From Cobetia sp. cqz5-12 (GTDB lineage Bacteria > Pseudomonadota > Gammaproteobacteria > Pseudomonadales > Halomonadaceae): DNA of 64,000 bases. How positions within the stretch are numbered: the stretch's first letter is position 1; each line of letters begins with the position of its first letter. Shown piece after piece: positions 8,747 to 17,622 of this stretch. The notes under the pieces were generated by a model. It was given only the letters and a program-made list of their open reading frames with translations, was not told the DNA's origin and searched no databases. Made by a program: the position numbers and the translations under genes. The stretch spans positions 3,829,638 to 3,893,637 of the forward strand of contig NZ_CP044522.1 of NCBI RefSeq assembly GCF_016495405.1, in the 5' to 3' direction.

Positions 8747-11377
8747 TCAGGCGTTGACGCTGAAGCGCTCCAGTATGGCCTCGGCGGACATCGGCCGCGC
8801 CAGCAGGTAACCCTGATAGGTGTCGCAGCCCAGTTGCTTGAGTTCCTCGAACTGCATGTCCGTCTCGACCCCCTCGGCGACGATCTCGTGGCCCAACGAG
8901 TGCCCCAGGCTGATCACGGCGCCGACCAGCTGGATGGCCTGCTGATTGGGACAGCGGATACCGCCGTCAGAGCCGGCGACCGCATCCATCTTCATCACGA
9001 AGCTGCGGTCGACCTTGAGCACATCCAGCGGCAGGGATGACAGATAGGACAGCGACGAATAGCCCTGCCCGAAGTCATCCAGCGCCACACGCACGCCCAG
9101 CTCGCGCAGCGCGCCGAGCACGGCAAGCCCCCCTTCCATGTCCTGGATCAGCAGCGTCTCGGTCACCTCGACTTCCAGCCGCGTCGGCGACAGCTTCTGA
9201 CTTTCCAGCACGCCGAAGACTTCGTTCTCGTAGCCCGAGGTCAGCTGGCGCGCCGACAGATTGACCGCCATGCGCGGCATGTGAAGGCCGGCGTCCTGCC
9301 AGCGCACCATCTGGGCACAGGCCTCCTCGAGCACGAACCGTCCGAGGCGGAAGATCAGGCCGGTCTCCTCGGCCAGCGGAATGAACTGGGCCGGCGAGAT
9401 CATGCCCAGCTCCGGATGCTGCCAGCGCAGCAGCGCCTCGACACCCTGCAGCTCACCGTGGCTATCCAGCTGTGGCTGGTAATGCAGATAGAGCTGCTCG
9501 CTGCCGATGGCCTGACGCAGGTCCTGCTCCAGCGTCATGCGCGACGCGACATGCTTGTCCAGCGAGGACTCCCAGCGCAGCGCATGATCGCCGCGCGACT
9601 TGGCGTGATAGAGCGCCACATCGGCATTCAACATCAACGCCTGGGCATCGCCATTGGTCTCGGACAGCACATAGCCGGCCGTCAGACTGATGATCAGCGG
9701 GCGACCCAGAATCGTGAAGGGACGCTCGACCTTCTGCTGGATCTCCTCCACTACCTGCGCCGGATCATCATTGCCATGCGGCAGATAGAGGCCGAACTCA
9801 TCGGCCCCCAGACGCGCCACCAGACCACCCGGCGGCAGCAGACGACGCAGACGCTCGCCGACCGCGACCAGCAGCTGGTCACCGGCTTCATGGCCCAGAC
9901 CATCATTGACGGTCGAGAAACGGTCGATATCGGCGTAGATCATCAAGCCACCCGCCGCGACGCGTTCATCGGCCGCCGCCATGAAGGCCTTGCGGTTATA
10001 GAGCCCCGTCAGGGCATCATGGCGCGCCAGGAAATCGAGCTGACGCTCGGATTCCTTGTGCGCACTGATATCCAGCAGCAGGCCTTCCCAGTAGCGCACG
10101 CCATCCTCGCCCTCGATCATCACGCTGCGGTCCAGCACCCAACGCTCATGGTCGGCGATGATGCGGAAGACCTGCTCATGGCGCATCTGCGCGCACATCG
10201 CCCAATGACGGGCGGCGCTGACGGACTGACGGTCTTCCTGATGGATCAGCTCGGTCAGGGTGATGCCGGCGCCAACCAGTGATTCGGCCGAGCGTCCGAA
10301 CAGCTCGGCCGAGCCATTGCTGATGAAGGTCAGCACTCCAGTGTTGACCTCGATGCGATACACCACGCCCGGCAGGTTATCCATCAACGTCACCAGGGTG
10401 CGAGAACGTGCCGTCATCGACTCGAGCGCGCCCTCCAGCTCATCGTGGCGCTCAGCGCGCTTGCGCTCGGCACGCGCCACCATGACCACCAGCACGACCA
10501 GGAAGATGCCGCCTAGCAACATCCCGAACCAGATACGATTCCACCACAGCCACCACAGGCTGGAGAGTGGCTGACTCACGACGCTGAACAGCTTGAGCGG
10601 TGCGATATAGCTGCCCGCCGCCATGCGCGGCTGGCCATCGAAGCCCGGCACATGATAACGGCGCACACCACGCTCGGAGATGTACTTGCCCATGTTGGCC
10701 ATCGAGGACAGCGGCAGCTTGCCGGTCACGCCCAGCGCATGCTCCTGTGGGCTCGAGAACAGCAACAGGCCATTGGTGGAGAACAGACGCAGACGCTGCC
10801 CATCATCGGAATTCGGGTTGGCCAACAGGCTGCGTGACTCGGAGAAGTCCAGGCAGCCGATCAGCAGCCAGGACATGCCCTCTATATCCATGTGCCGATA
10901 GAACGGCAAGCCCGGCTGACCGGATGCCAGCGGCAGTGCGGAGCCGAACAGCAGGCTGCTGCGCCCGGGTAACGCCTGGGCTTCCGGCTGGGTCAGCTGC
11001 CAGCTGCAACTACGTCCCACGCCGATCTGACGCAGGCTGCTGCCACGGTAATCAGCAAACGGCACCACCATCAGCGAGACCAGTGAGGGATGACGGCCCA
11101 GTGCGCTATCCAGCGAGCCACGCCACTGCTCCTTGCCTTCGCTGCTCAACACGCGTTCCAGCACCATCATCTCGCGCGAGACATTGGCGATCAGCTGTTC
11201 GGTGGAGATATGCAGCTGGGTATCCAGCAGCTCCAGGCGACGCATTTCCTGTTCACGCACATCAAACCATTGGCTGGCCAGAAACAGGCCACCCAACACC
11301 ACCATCAAGGCCGCATTGAGCCCAAAGATTCGCCACAGCGAATGTGTGCCATTGACGTGCGAGGAAGTCGGGTCCAC
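8747..11377 (-). CDS. Membrane-bound PAS-GGDEF-EAL protein (cyclic-di-GMP turnover)
   Basis: An 876-residue inner-membrane signalling protein, GTG start. Layout: TM helix about 17-36, periplasmic sensor about 40-275 (two LysR-unlike PDC/dCache-like alpha-beta segments), second TM about 282-301, PAS about 325-440, GGDEF 445-605, EAL 612-870. The GGDEF domain keeps DALTGLYNR and YADIDRF, but the signature reads GADEF (524-528) instead of GGDEF and there is no RxxD inhibitory site five residues before it. The EAL domain is intact: EALLRW (647), NLSARQL, LEVEVTE, DDFGQGYSSLSYL (767-), AEGVET, QGY. It is therefore most likely a phosphodiesterase with a weak or regulatory GGDEF domain (inference). 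Terminators on both sides make it a single-gene unit. Confidence 0.93.
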   Translation of the reverse strand: MDPTSSHVNGTHSLWRIFGLNAALMVVLGGLFLASQWFDVREQEMRRLELLDTQLHISTEQLIANVSREMMVLERVLSSEGKEQWRGSLDSALGRHPSLVSLMVVPFADYRGSSLRQIGVGRSCSWQLTQPEAQALPGRSSLLFGSALPLASGQPGLPFYRHMDIEGMSWLLIGCLDFSESRSLLANPNSDDGQRLRLFSTNGLLLFSSPQEHALGVTGKLPLSSMANMGKYISERGVRRYHVPGFDGQPRMAAGSYIAPLKLFSVVSQPLSSLWWLWWNRIWFGMLLGGIFLVVLVVMVARAERKRAERHDELEGALESMTARSRTLVTLMDNLPGVVYRIEVNTGVLTFISNGSAELFGRSAESLVGAGITLTELIHQEDRQSVSAARHWAMCAQMRHEQVFRIIADHERWVLDRSVMIEGEDGVRYWEGLLLDISAHKESERQLDFLARHDALTGLYNRKAFMAAADERVAAGGLMIYADIDRFSTVNDGLGHEAGDQLLVAVGERLRRLLPPGGLVARLGADEFGLYLPHGNDDPAQVVEEIQQKVERPFTILGRPLIISLTAGYVLSETNGDAQALMLNADVALYHAKSRGDHALRWESSLDKHVASRMTLEQDLRQAIGSEQLYLHYQPQLDSHGELQGVEALLRWQHPELGMISPAQFIPLAEETGLIFRLGRFVLEEACAQMVRWQDAGLHMPRMAVNLSARQLTSGYENEVFGVLESQKLSPTRLEVEVTETLLIQDMEGGLAVLGALRELGVRVALDDFGQGYSSLSYLSSLPLDVLKVDRSFVMKMDAVAGSDGGIRCPNQQAIQLVGAVISLGHSLGHEIVAEGVETDMQFEELKQLGCDTYQGYLLARPMSAEAILERFSVNA

Positions 11378-11392
11378 GGGGTCACCAGTAGA

Positions 11393-11428
11393 AATGTTTC
11401 ATGTCTTAGTGTGACAGAATGAAACATT
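11393..11428 (-). promoter_or_regulatory. Inverted repeat upstream of the GGDEF-EAL gene, possible operator
   Basis: Nine-base inverted repeat AATGTTTCA (11393-11401) / TGAAACATT (11420-11428) with an 18-nt spacer, centred about 35 nt before the GTG start. A TTGAAC box lies just upstream on the minus strand. This could be an operator overlapping the promoter; no binding protein is evident. Confidence 0.35.
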
Positions 11429-11485
11429 GTGTTGCAGTGTTCAACCAATAACGACGGATTCCTCGGGATCCACTCTCCCTCAACG

Positions 11486-11520
11486 AAAATGCCCCGCCGG
11501 GAAATCCGGCGGGGCATTTT
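11486..11520 (-). terminator. Hairpin terminator in front of the GGDEF-EAL gene, after rpoH
   Basis: Perfect 15-bp inverted repeat (AAAATGCCCCGCCGG / CCGGCGGGGCATTTT, 5-nt loop) located 53 nt past the rpoH stop. On the minus strand the stem ends in TTTT. Confidence 0.85.
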
Positions 11521-11572
11521 CACGTGACAGCGAGCCTGAAAATCGCGGGCTCATGTCATGGGGTCATCAAGC

Positions 11573-12448
11573 TCAGGCAGCGAAGCCTTCGCTCATGTCA
11601 CCCATCGATTCACGCAGCTTCTTCATCGCGTTCTTCTCGAGCTGACGGATACGCTCGGCAGAGACGCCATAGATGTCAGCAAGCTCGTGCAGAGTCGACT
11701 TGTTGTCGCTCAGCCAACGCTGCTGGAGGATGTCGCGTGAGCGCTCATCCAGTGCCGCCAGCGCCTTGAGCAGACGACCGTGGGAGTCGTCTTCCAGGTC
11801 CTGCTGTTCCACCTGGGCAGCCGGATCGAGGCTGTGATCTTCCAGATAGTTGGCCGGCGCCTGATAGGCAGAGCTCTCATCGTCGCTGGGACCGGCGTCG
11901 AAGCCTGCATCGTGGGCAGAGAGACGGCTTTCCATCTCACGCACCACGGCAGGTTTGACGTCCAGATCGCCCGCGATGGCATCCACTTCATCGTTGTTCA
12001 ACCAGGCAAGACGCTTCTTGGCGCCACGCAGGTTGAAGAACAACTTGCGCTGAGCCTTGGTGGTCGCGACCTTCACGATGCGCCAGTTGCGCAGCACGAA
12101 CTCGTGAATCTCGGCCTTGATCCAGTGCACGGCAAAGGAAACGAGTCGTACACCCTGGTGAGGGTCAAAACGCTTGACGGCCTTCATCAGACCGACATTA
12201 CCTTCCTGGATCAGGTCCGCCTGCTGCAAGCCATAGCCGCTGTAGCTGCGCGCGATATGCACGACGAAGCGCAGGTGCGACATGACGAGTCGACGGGCCG
12301 ATTCCAGATGATTCTCTTCATGCAACCGCAGGGCCAGCTCATGCTCTTCTTCGGCAGTAAGCACAGCGATACGGTTCACCGACTGAATATAGCCGTTTAG
12401 ATCTTGACCCGGTGACAGGTGGCCAAGTGGCTGAAGACTGGTGCTCAT
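11573..12448 (-). CDS. rpoH: RNA polymerase sigma-32 (heat-shock sigma factor)
   Basis: Directs RNA polymerase to heat-shock promoters. The 291-residue product starts [21 protein letters not shown] and has the sigma-70 region 2 core ([20 protein letters not shown]), the RpoH-box QRKLFFNLR that sets RpoH apart from other sigmas, and region 4 ([20 protein letters not shown]). An ATG ten codons upstream is in frame but less likely. Gene order rpoH-ftsX-ftsE-ftsY is the conserved gammaproteobacterial one. The 258-bp upstream gap holds two TGTACA palindromes and no hairpin that I can identify as a thermometer. Confidence 0.97.
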   Translation of the reverse strand: MSTSLQPLGHLSPGQDLNGYIQSVNRIAVLTAEEEHELALRLHEENHLESARRLVMSHLRFVVHIARSYSGYGLQQADLIQEGNVGLMKAVKRFDPHQGVRLVSFAVHWIKAEIHEFVLRNWRIVKVATTKAQRKLFFNLRGAKKRLAWLNNDEVDAIAGDLDVKPAVVREMESRLSAHDAGFDAGPSDDESSAYQAPANYLEDHSLDPAAQVEQQDLEDDSHGRLLKALAALDERSRDILQQRWLSDNKSTLHELADIYGVSAERIRQLEKNAMKKLRESMGDMSEGFAA

Positions 12449-12706
12449 AGTGCAGATGTCTCCATGGTTGCCTAACACGCATGCAGGTAGTGAGACTGTG
12501 AAGGGTGCGACAGGTTCCCGTCAATAGCTGTACATGACGTGTACAATTGTCATGACGAGTAGCACTTCGTAACGCTGTCGGGTGTTCAGTGCGTTTAACC
12601 ACCCGCCAGCCCCCTTCACTGACGCCCGACATGAATGTTGTCGGAACGTAACTGTTGACCTTCCTGGACAGAAATACTGGCTGAAAACCGCGAAAAATTA
12701 TCGGAA

Positions 12707-13789
12707 TCAGCGCGGAGAAATACTCGCTAGATGACGTCCGACCGCGATCCAGGCCCCTATCCAGCCCAATATTGTACTCGAAAACAGCAGCGTGGCACCC
12801 CCTGCAACGCCTAGTGCGGGCAACATATAGTTGCCGCCATAACTTTGTACAAGGGCCGTCACGGGGGCCGCCAGCCAGTTGCCGCCAAGCGCCAGGATTC
12901 CGCAGGCCAGCAGCCCTCCCCCCAGACCGTACCAGGCACCGCTGTAGAGGAACGGACGCCGCACGAAGGCGTGGGTCGCCCCGATCAGCGTCACGACCTC
13001 GATCTCCTGACGGCGACTCTCCACTGACAGGCGGATGGTATTGCCCACCACCAGCAACACGCCCAGCCCGAAGAGTAACGCGAGACCCAGCGTCACTTTC
13101 TGACCCAGCTCACCCAATTGGCGCAGCCGCTCGAGCCAGGCCAGATCCAGACGTGCGCTGGCGACACCCGGCTCGCCCTCGAGGCGCGTGGCCAGGGCAC
13201 GAACGGATTCCGGCGTGGTGTCCAGCGGCGTGATGACGATGCTGGCCGGCAGGGGGTTGTCATCCAGCAGGCTCAGCGAGCGCTTGAGGTCCAGCGCCTG
13301 GGCGAATTCCTGCATGCCCTCGGCGGCGGTGATCAGGCGCACTCCCCCGACACCGGCGGCATCGCGCAGCGAGTCCGACAGCGTCAGCGCCTGACTCTCG
13401 TCGACCGACGTCTCGAGATAGAGGGTGAGCTGAGCGCTGTCATTGAGTTCATTGTCGAGCAGGCGCGCGCTGTCCAGTGCCAGCCACAGCGCCGCCGGCA
13501 ACGTCAGCGCGATGGCGATGGCCAGCATGGTCAGCAGACTGGCGATGGGCGCGACCAGCAGGCGACGTGCGCTGTCGCGTGCCATGGCAGCGTGATGACG
13601 CAGCCAGCTGCGATAGCGGCTCTCGACCGAGACACGACTGGAGCGCGCACCCTTGCGCACCGCACGCTCGGCGGCCTCCGGTGATTCAGGTGCATTCGCG
13701 GCAGCCTTGCGCGAGCGCATCTCGGCGCGGGGCTGGCCACGCTCGCGTGAAGAAGAGGGAGACTCGTTGCGGGAACGCGGGGGACTCAT
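12707..13789 (-). CDS. ftsX: Cell division ABC transporter permease-like protein FtsX
   Basis: Inner-membrane partner of FtsE at the septum; the complex activates periplasmic murein hydrolases through EnvC-type adaptors. The 360-residue protein has a long basic Ser/Arg/Pro-rich cytoplasmic N-terminus (about residues 1-70), a first TM helix (about 82-105), a periplasmic domain (DNELNDSAQLTLYLETSVDE...) and three C-terminal TM helices. The basic N-tail is longer than in E. coli. The ATG overlaps the ftsE stop by four bases (ATGA), so the genes are translationally coupled. Confidence 0.95.
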   Translation of the reverse strand: MSPPRSRNESPSSSRERGQPRAEMRSRKAAANAPESPEAAERAVRKGARSSRVSVESRYRSWLRHHAAMARDSARRLLVAPIASLLTMLAIAIALTLPAALWLALDSARLLDNELNDSAQLTLYLETSVDESQALTLSDSLRDAAGVGGVRLITAAEGMQEFAQALDLKRSLSLLDDNPLPASIVITPLDTTPESVRALATRLEGEPGVASARLDLAWLERLRQLGELGQKVTLGLALLFGLGVLLVVGNTIRLSVESRRQEIEVVTLIGATHAFVRRPFLYSGAWYGLGGGLLACGILALGGNWLAAPVTALVQSYGGNYMLPALGVAGGATLLFSSTILGWIGAWIAVGRHLASISPR

Positions 13790-14454
13790 CGGGCATCCTT
13801 GTCGGCGATCAGACGGCCATCGGACAGCTCCAGCGTGCGATGGTGCAGGCGGGCGATCAGCGCCAGATCGTGACTGGCAATCATCACCGTGGTACCGATG
13901 CGATTGAAGTCCTCGAACAGACGCATGATGTCGGCAGACAGTGCGGGGTCCAGATTGCCGGTCGGTTCATCTGCCAGCAGCAGCGCGGGCTTGTTGACCA
14001 CGGCACGCGCGATGCCGACGCGCTGCTGCTCACCACCGGACAGCTCGATCGGCAGCGCCTTCTCACGATGCAAAAGGCCGACCTTGTCGAGCGCCGCTCG
14101 CACCCGCCGCGCCTGTTCACGCGGCGGGACACCCTGGATCATCAGCGGCAGGGCCACGTTGTGGAAGATGTTGCGGTCGGTCAGCAGCTGGTGGTCCTGG
14201 AAGACCACGCCGATCTGGCGGCGGTAATACGGCACCTGGGAGGTATGCAGCCGCCCGATATCATGCCCCGCCACCATGATGCGCCCGCGCGAGGGGCGCT
14301 CGAGGAGCATGATCAGCTTGAGCAACGAGCTCTTGCCGGCACCGGAATGGCCTGTCAGAAAGACCATCTCGCCACGCTCGACCCTGAAGTCGAGCCCGGC
14401 CAGTGCATCGAAGCGCCCTCCATAGCGCTTGCCGACATGCTCGAAGGCAATCAT
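13786..14454 (-). CDS. ftsE: Cell division ATP-binding protein FtsE
   Basis: ABC-type ATPase that works with FtsX at the divisome. The 222-residue protein begins MIAFEHVGKRYGG and shows Walker A GHSGAGKSS, Q-loop VFQDHQLL, signature LSGGEQQRV, Walker B ALLLADEPTGNLD and the H-loop ASHDLALI. It overlaps ftsY upstream and ftsX downstream by four bases each, forming one operon. Confidence 0.97.
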   Translation of the reverse strand: MIAFEHVGKRYGGRFDALAGLDFRVERGEMVFLTGHSGAGKSSLLKLIMLLERPSRGRIMVAGHDIGRLHTSQVPYYRRQIGVVFQDHQLLTDRNIFHNVALPLMIQGVPPREQARRVRAALDKVGLLHREKALPIELSGGEQQRVGIARAVVNKPALLLADEPTGNLDPALSADIMRLFEDFNRIGTTVMIASHDLALIARLHHRTLELSDGRLIADKDAR

Positions 14455-16211
14455 GCCTCGCGCGACTCGGCGTTGGCCTCTTCGCTTGCCTCATCGCCCG
14501 CACGTGCAAACAGGGCATTGACGAAGTCATCAGCCGCGAAGGGACGCAGGTCATCGACACCTTCCCCGACACCGATATAGCGGATCGGCAGATTGAGCTG
14601 CTTGGCCAGCGCGAAGATGATGCCGCCCTTGGCGGTCCCATCCAGCTTGGTCAGCGTCAGGCCGGTGATGTTGACCGCTTCATGGAAGGTGGAAGCCTGT
14701 GACAGCGCGTTCTGGCCCGTGCCGGCATCCAGCACCAGCATCACCTCGTGGGGCGCGGACACATCCAGCTTGGCCATCACGCGCTGCACCTTCTTGAGCT
14801 CTTCCATCAGGTGGCTCTTGTTGTGCAGGCGGCCCGCGGTATCGGCGATCAGGATATCGACGTTACGCGCCTTGGCGGCTTCCAGGGCGTCATAGATGAC
14901 CGAGGCACTGTCGGCGCCGGTATGCTGAGCGATGACCGGCACCTTGTTGCGCTCGCCCCACACCTTGAGCTGCTCCACCGCCGCGGCGCGGAAGGTATCG
15001 CCCGCCGCCAGCATCACGCTGCGGCCCTGGCTCTGATAGCGCTTGGCCAGCTTGCCGATGGTGGTGGTCTTGCCGACACCGTTGACGCCGATCATCAGGA
15101 TCACGAAGGGACCGCTGCCCTTGGCCGGCAGCTCCAGGTCCTTGGCGACCGGCGCCAGCATCACGCGCAGCTCTTCCTGCAGCGCTTCGTAGAGCGCCTG
15201 CGGCTCCTTCAATTCCTTGCGCGAGATGCGCGCGGTCAGGTTGTCGATGATCTCGGTGGTCGCCTCGATGCCCACGTCTGCCATCAGCAGCTGGGTCTCG
15301 AGGTCTTCCATCAGCTCATCATCGATCTGCTTCTTGCCGAGGAACAGGCTGGCGACGCCCTCGGTAAGATTGGCGCGTGTCTTGCCAAGGCCGGCCTTGA
15401 TGCGCGCGAAGAAGCCACGACGCGGCTTTTCCCGTCCGTCGCGGGCCGTGTCACGCGCATCGTCGTCCTCGACCACGGCGTCTGCGCCAGCGGCGGCAGC
15501 CTCGGCGGCACGAACCTCTTCTTCCTGGCGAGCCTGTTCCAGCGCGGCCTGCTCTTCGGCCTCGATGGCGGCCAGCTGCGCGGCGGCCTGACGCTCTTCT
15601 TCCTCGCGAGCCGCGATACGTGCCTCTTCGGCACGCGCTTCACTGGCGGCTTCTTCCGCACGGGCCTGGGCGGCCTGTTCGGCTGCGATGCGCTCGGCCT
15701 CTGCCTGGGCGTCCTGCTCGGCAGCCAGACGCTCCGCCTCTTCGCGGGCGGCCTTTTCGGCGGCGGCGCGTTCTGCAGCGGCCTGCTCCTGGGCGATGCG
15801 CTCCGCTTCGTCTCGGGCGGCCTGTTCCTGAGCGGCCTGCTCCTGCGCTGCGCGTTCCTGCGCGATGCGCTCGGCTTCTGCCTTGGCGGCCTGGTCGGCA
15901 GCCGCCTGCTCAGAGGCGCGGCGCTCGGCTTCAGCTTCGGCCTTCTGTTCTTCGAGCTTCTGAGCCTCGGCCTGCTGCTCTTCGGCCTTCTGAGCCTCGG
16001 CCCGAGCCGCCTCTTCACCGGCAAGGCGCTCTGCCTCTACCTTCTCGGCCTCGAGACGCTTCGCCTCGAGCCGCGCTGCCTGCTCGGCATCGGCTTGCTC
16101 GTGGGGGGTGGCGTCTTGTGTCTGTTCAAGAGCCTGTTGCTCGAGGGCCTGCTGCTCGGAGGCTTTCTGCTCCTGAGCCTTGTGTTTCTTGCGCTTGAAA
16201 AAACCGAACAT
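14451..16211 (-). CDS. ftsY: Signal recognition particle receptor FtsY
   Basis: Membrane-associated SRP receptor GTPase that delivers ribosome-nascent chains to SecYEG. The product is 586 residues, longer than E. coli FtsY (497). It starts MFGFFKRKKHKAQEQ (16211). Residues about 12-265 are an Ala/Glu/Gln-rich charged A domain with repeated AERIAQEQAA-like units. The NG domain follows, with GVNGVGKTTTIGKLA (G1), DTAGRLHNKSHLM (G3) and TKLDGTAKGG (G4). An in-frame ATG at 16301 is rejected because homologues begin at the MFGFFKR motif. First gene of the ftsYEX operon; divergent from rsmD, as usual. Confidence 0.97.
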   Translation of the reverse strand: MFGFFKRKKHKAQEQKASEQQALEQQALEQTQDATPHEQADAEQAARLEAKRLEAEKVEAERLAGEEAARAEAQKAEEQQAEAQKLEEQKAEAEAERRASEQAAADQAAKAEAERIAQERAAQEQAAQEQAARDEAERIAQEQAAAERAAAEKAAREEAERLAAEQDAQAEAERIAAEQAAQARAEEAASEARAEEARIAAREEEERQAAAQLAAIEAEEQAALEQARQEEEVRAAEAAAAGADAVVEDDDARDTARDGREKPRRGFFARIKAGLGKTRANLTEGVASLFLGKKQIDDELMEDLETQLLMADVGIEATTEIIDNLTARISRKELKEPQALYEALQEELRVMLAPVAKDLELPAKGSGPFVILMIGVNGVGKTTTIGKLAKRYQSQGRSVMLAAGDTFRAAAVEQLKVWGERNKVPVIAQHTGADSASVIYDALEAAKARNVDILIADTAGRLHNKSHLMEELKKVQRVMAKLDVSAPHEVMLVLDAGTGQNALSQASTFHEAVNITGLTLTKLDGTAKGGIIFALAKQLNLPIRYIGVGEGVDDLRPFAADDFVNALFARAGDEASEEANAESREA

Positions 16212-16317
16212 GGCGAGACAGTCCTGAACTCGTGAAAGTGGCGTCATCCTACCATCCCTTCGGGGCTGAAGGTACGCACCGCGCGGCATCCGGCGTCGCA
16301 CATGCTAGACTCGCGGC

Positions 16318-17004
16318 ATGAAAAAACGCGCATCCTCCCAAGGCCCCGCACGGGGCAAATCCAACGCGCCCTCGCGCGCTGACAAGCAGCACGGCAAGCA
16401 GAGCGGCAAGCGTGGCCAGCCCGCCGGTGGGCCAGGTCGCCTGCGCATCATCGGCGGGCGCTTCAAGCGCCGCCTGCTCAACGTGATCGATGCGCCGGGC
16501 CTGCGCCCGACGCCCGACCGCGTGCGTGAGACGCTCTACAACTGGCTGGGCTTTCATGTCGGCGGCGCCCGCGTGCTTGACCTCTATGCCGGCAGCGGCG
16601 CGCTGGGCCTCGAGGCGCTGTCCCGTGAGGCGGCGCATGTCACCTTCGTGGAACGCGACAGCCGCGTCGCGCGTGCGCTCGAGGCCAATCTTGCGACCCT
16701 CGCCAACGGCGACAGTCTGCCAACACAGGTGGTGACCGGCGATGTCCTGCACTGGCTCGAGACGGCCACTCCCGCAGCGGGCGGCATGGACCTGGTGCTG
16801 CTCGATCCGCCCTTCCGGCTCGAGCTGGCCGCCGCGAGCTGCGCACTGCTTGAATCACATGGCTGGCTGAGCGATGACGCCATGATCTATCTGGAAGTGG
16901 AATCCGGCCTCGACCCCGTGGTGCCCGCCAACTGGCAGCTGCACCGGGAAAGCCGTGCCGGCGACAGTCACGGCCGCCTGTATCGGCGCCTTGCGCCCGC
17001 CTGA
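16318..17004 (+). CDS. rsmD: 16S rRNA (guanine966-N2)-methyltransferase
   Basis: Methylates G966 of 16S rRNA in the assembled small subunit, using SAM. The 228-residue protein has a basic Lys/Arg/Gly-rich N-tail of about 40 residues, the RIIGGRFKRRLL segment, SAM-binding motif I VLDLYAGSGALGLEALS and the catalytic LLDPPF. It is transcribed away from ftsY across a 106-bp gap, the conserved arrangement. Confidence 0.96.
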   Translation: MKKRASSQGPARGKSNAPSRADKQHGKQSGKRGQPAGGPGRLRIIGGRFKRRLLNVIDAPGLRPTPDRVRETLYNWLGFHVGGARVLDLYAGSGALGLEALSREAAHVTFVERDSRVARALEANLATLANGDSLPTQVVTGDVLHWLETATPAAGGMDLVLLDPPFRLELAAASCALLESHGWLSDDAMIYLEVESGLDPVVPANWQLHRESRAGDSHGRLYRRLAPA

Positions 17005-17186
17005 GCCACCTTCCCACTTGTGTCGACTCAGGCGGCGTCGTAGTCTGCCTGCAGGCGGGTATCGCTGCGCCATCCGGCAAGGATTCCCGACATGGCCGAT
17101 ATTCATCGCACCAGCATTTACCGCATACCTTTACCGCCCTAAACGAACCCCCTCGGGCCACGACCGTGACTCGACAAGGAGATAGC

Positions 17187-17447
17187 ATGAGCACCGAACT
17201 CTTTACCCAACTTGAGCAGAAAGTCGGCCAGGCCATCGACAGCATCGAGATGCTGAAGATGGAAGTCGAAGAGCTGAAGGAAGAGAACCAGCGCCTGACC
17301 GAAGCCAAGACAGGTCAGGGCGAAGAGCTGGAGCAACTGCGCCAGACCAATGCTCAACTGCAGGAAGAGCGTGACCAGTGGGCGAGCCGTCTGGAAGCGC
17401 TGGTCGCACGCTTCAGCGAGACCGAAAGCGAAACCCAGAGCGCCTGA
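17187..17447 (+). CDS. zapB: Cell division protein ZapB-like coiled coil
   Basis: Small coiled-coil protein that links the Z-ring (through ZapA) to the nucleoid terminus in E. coli. The 86-residue product begins MSTELFTQLEQKVGQAID and is a continuous heptad coiled coil, closely following the pattern of E. coli ZapB (start, length, IEMLKMEVEELKEEN). GGAGA precedes the ATG at 17187 by 6 nt; an in-frame ATG seven codons earlier lacks such a site. A strong terminator follows. Confidence 0.88.
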   Translation: MSTELFTQLEQKVGQAIDSIEMLKMEVEELKEENQRLTEAKTGQGEELEQLRQTNAQLQEERDQWASRLEALVARFSETESETQSA

Positions 17448-17531
17448 TGCCCCGCGCGTCCGCGCAGGGCCACGTGAACCTGCATTCTTGAACAATGCTC
17501 TTGAACAGGAGCACTTGAACGAGAGCTCATG

Positions 17532-17567
17532 AAAACGCCGCCGACAGGAGACTGTCGGCGGCGTTTT
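17532..17567 (+). terminator. Rho-independent terminator after zapB
   Basis: 16-bp inverted repeat (AAAACGCCGCCGACAG / CTGTCGGCGGCGTTTT) with a 4-nt loop, followed by a further T; the convergent rimI gene ends 56 bp beyond it. Confidence 0.9.
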
Positions 17568-17622
17568 TGTATCGGCACCAGCACAAGGGAGATAGCCGGA
17601 GCCCAAGACAGAGGGGCCAGGA

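Noticed and set aside
14748-16235. Long plus-strand open frame (495 codons) opposite ftsY, rich in Leu, Gly and Phe.
   Set aside because: It is the antisense shadow of the Ala/Glu/Gln repeat of FtsY; high-GC codon use keeps it open.
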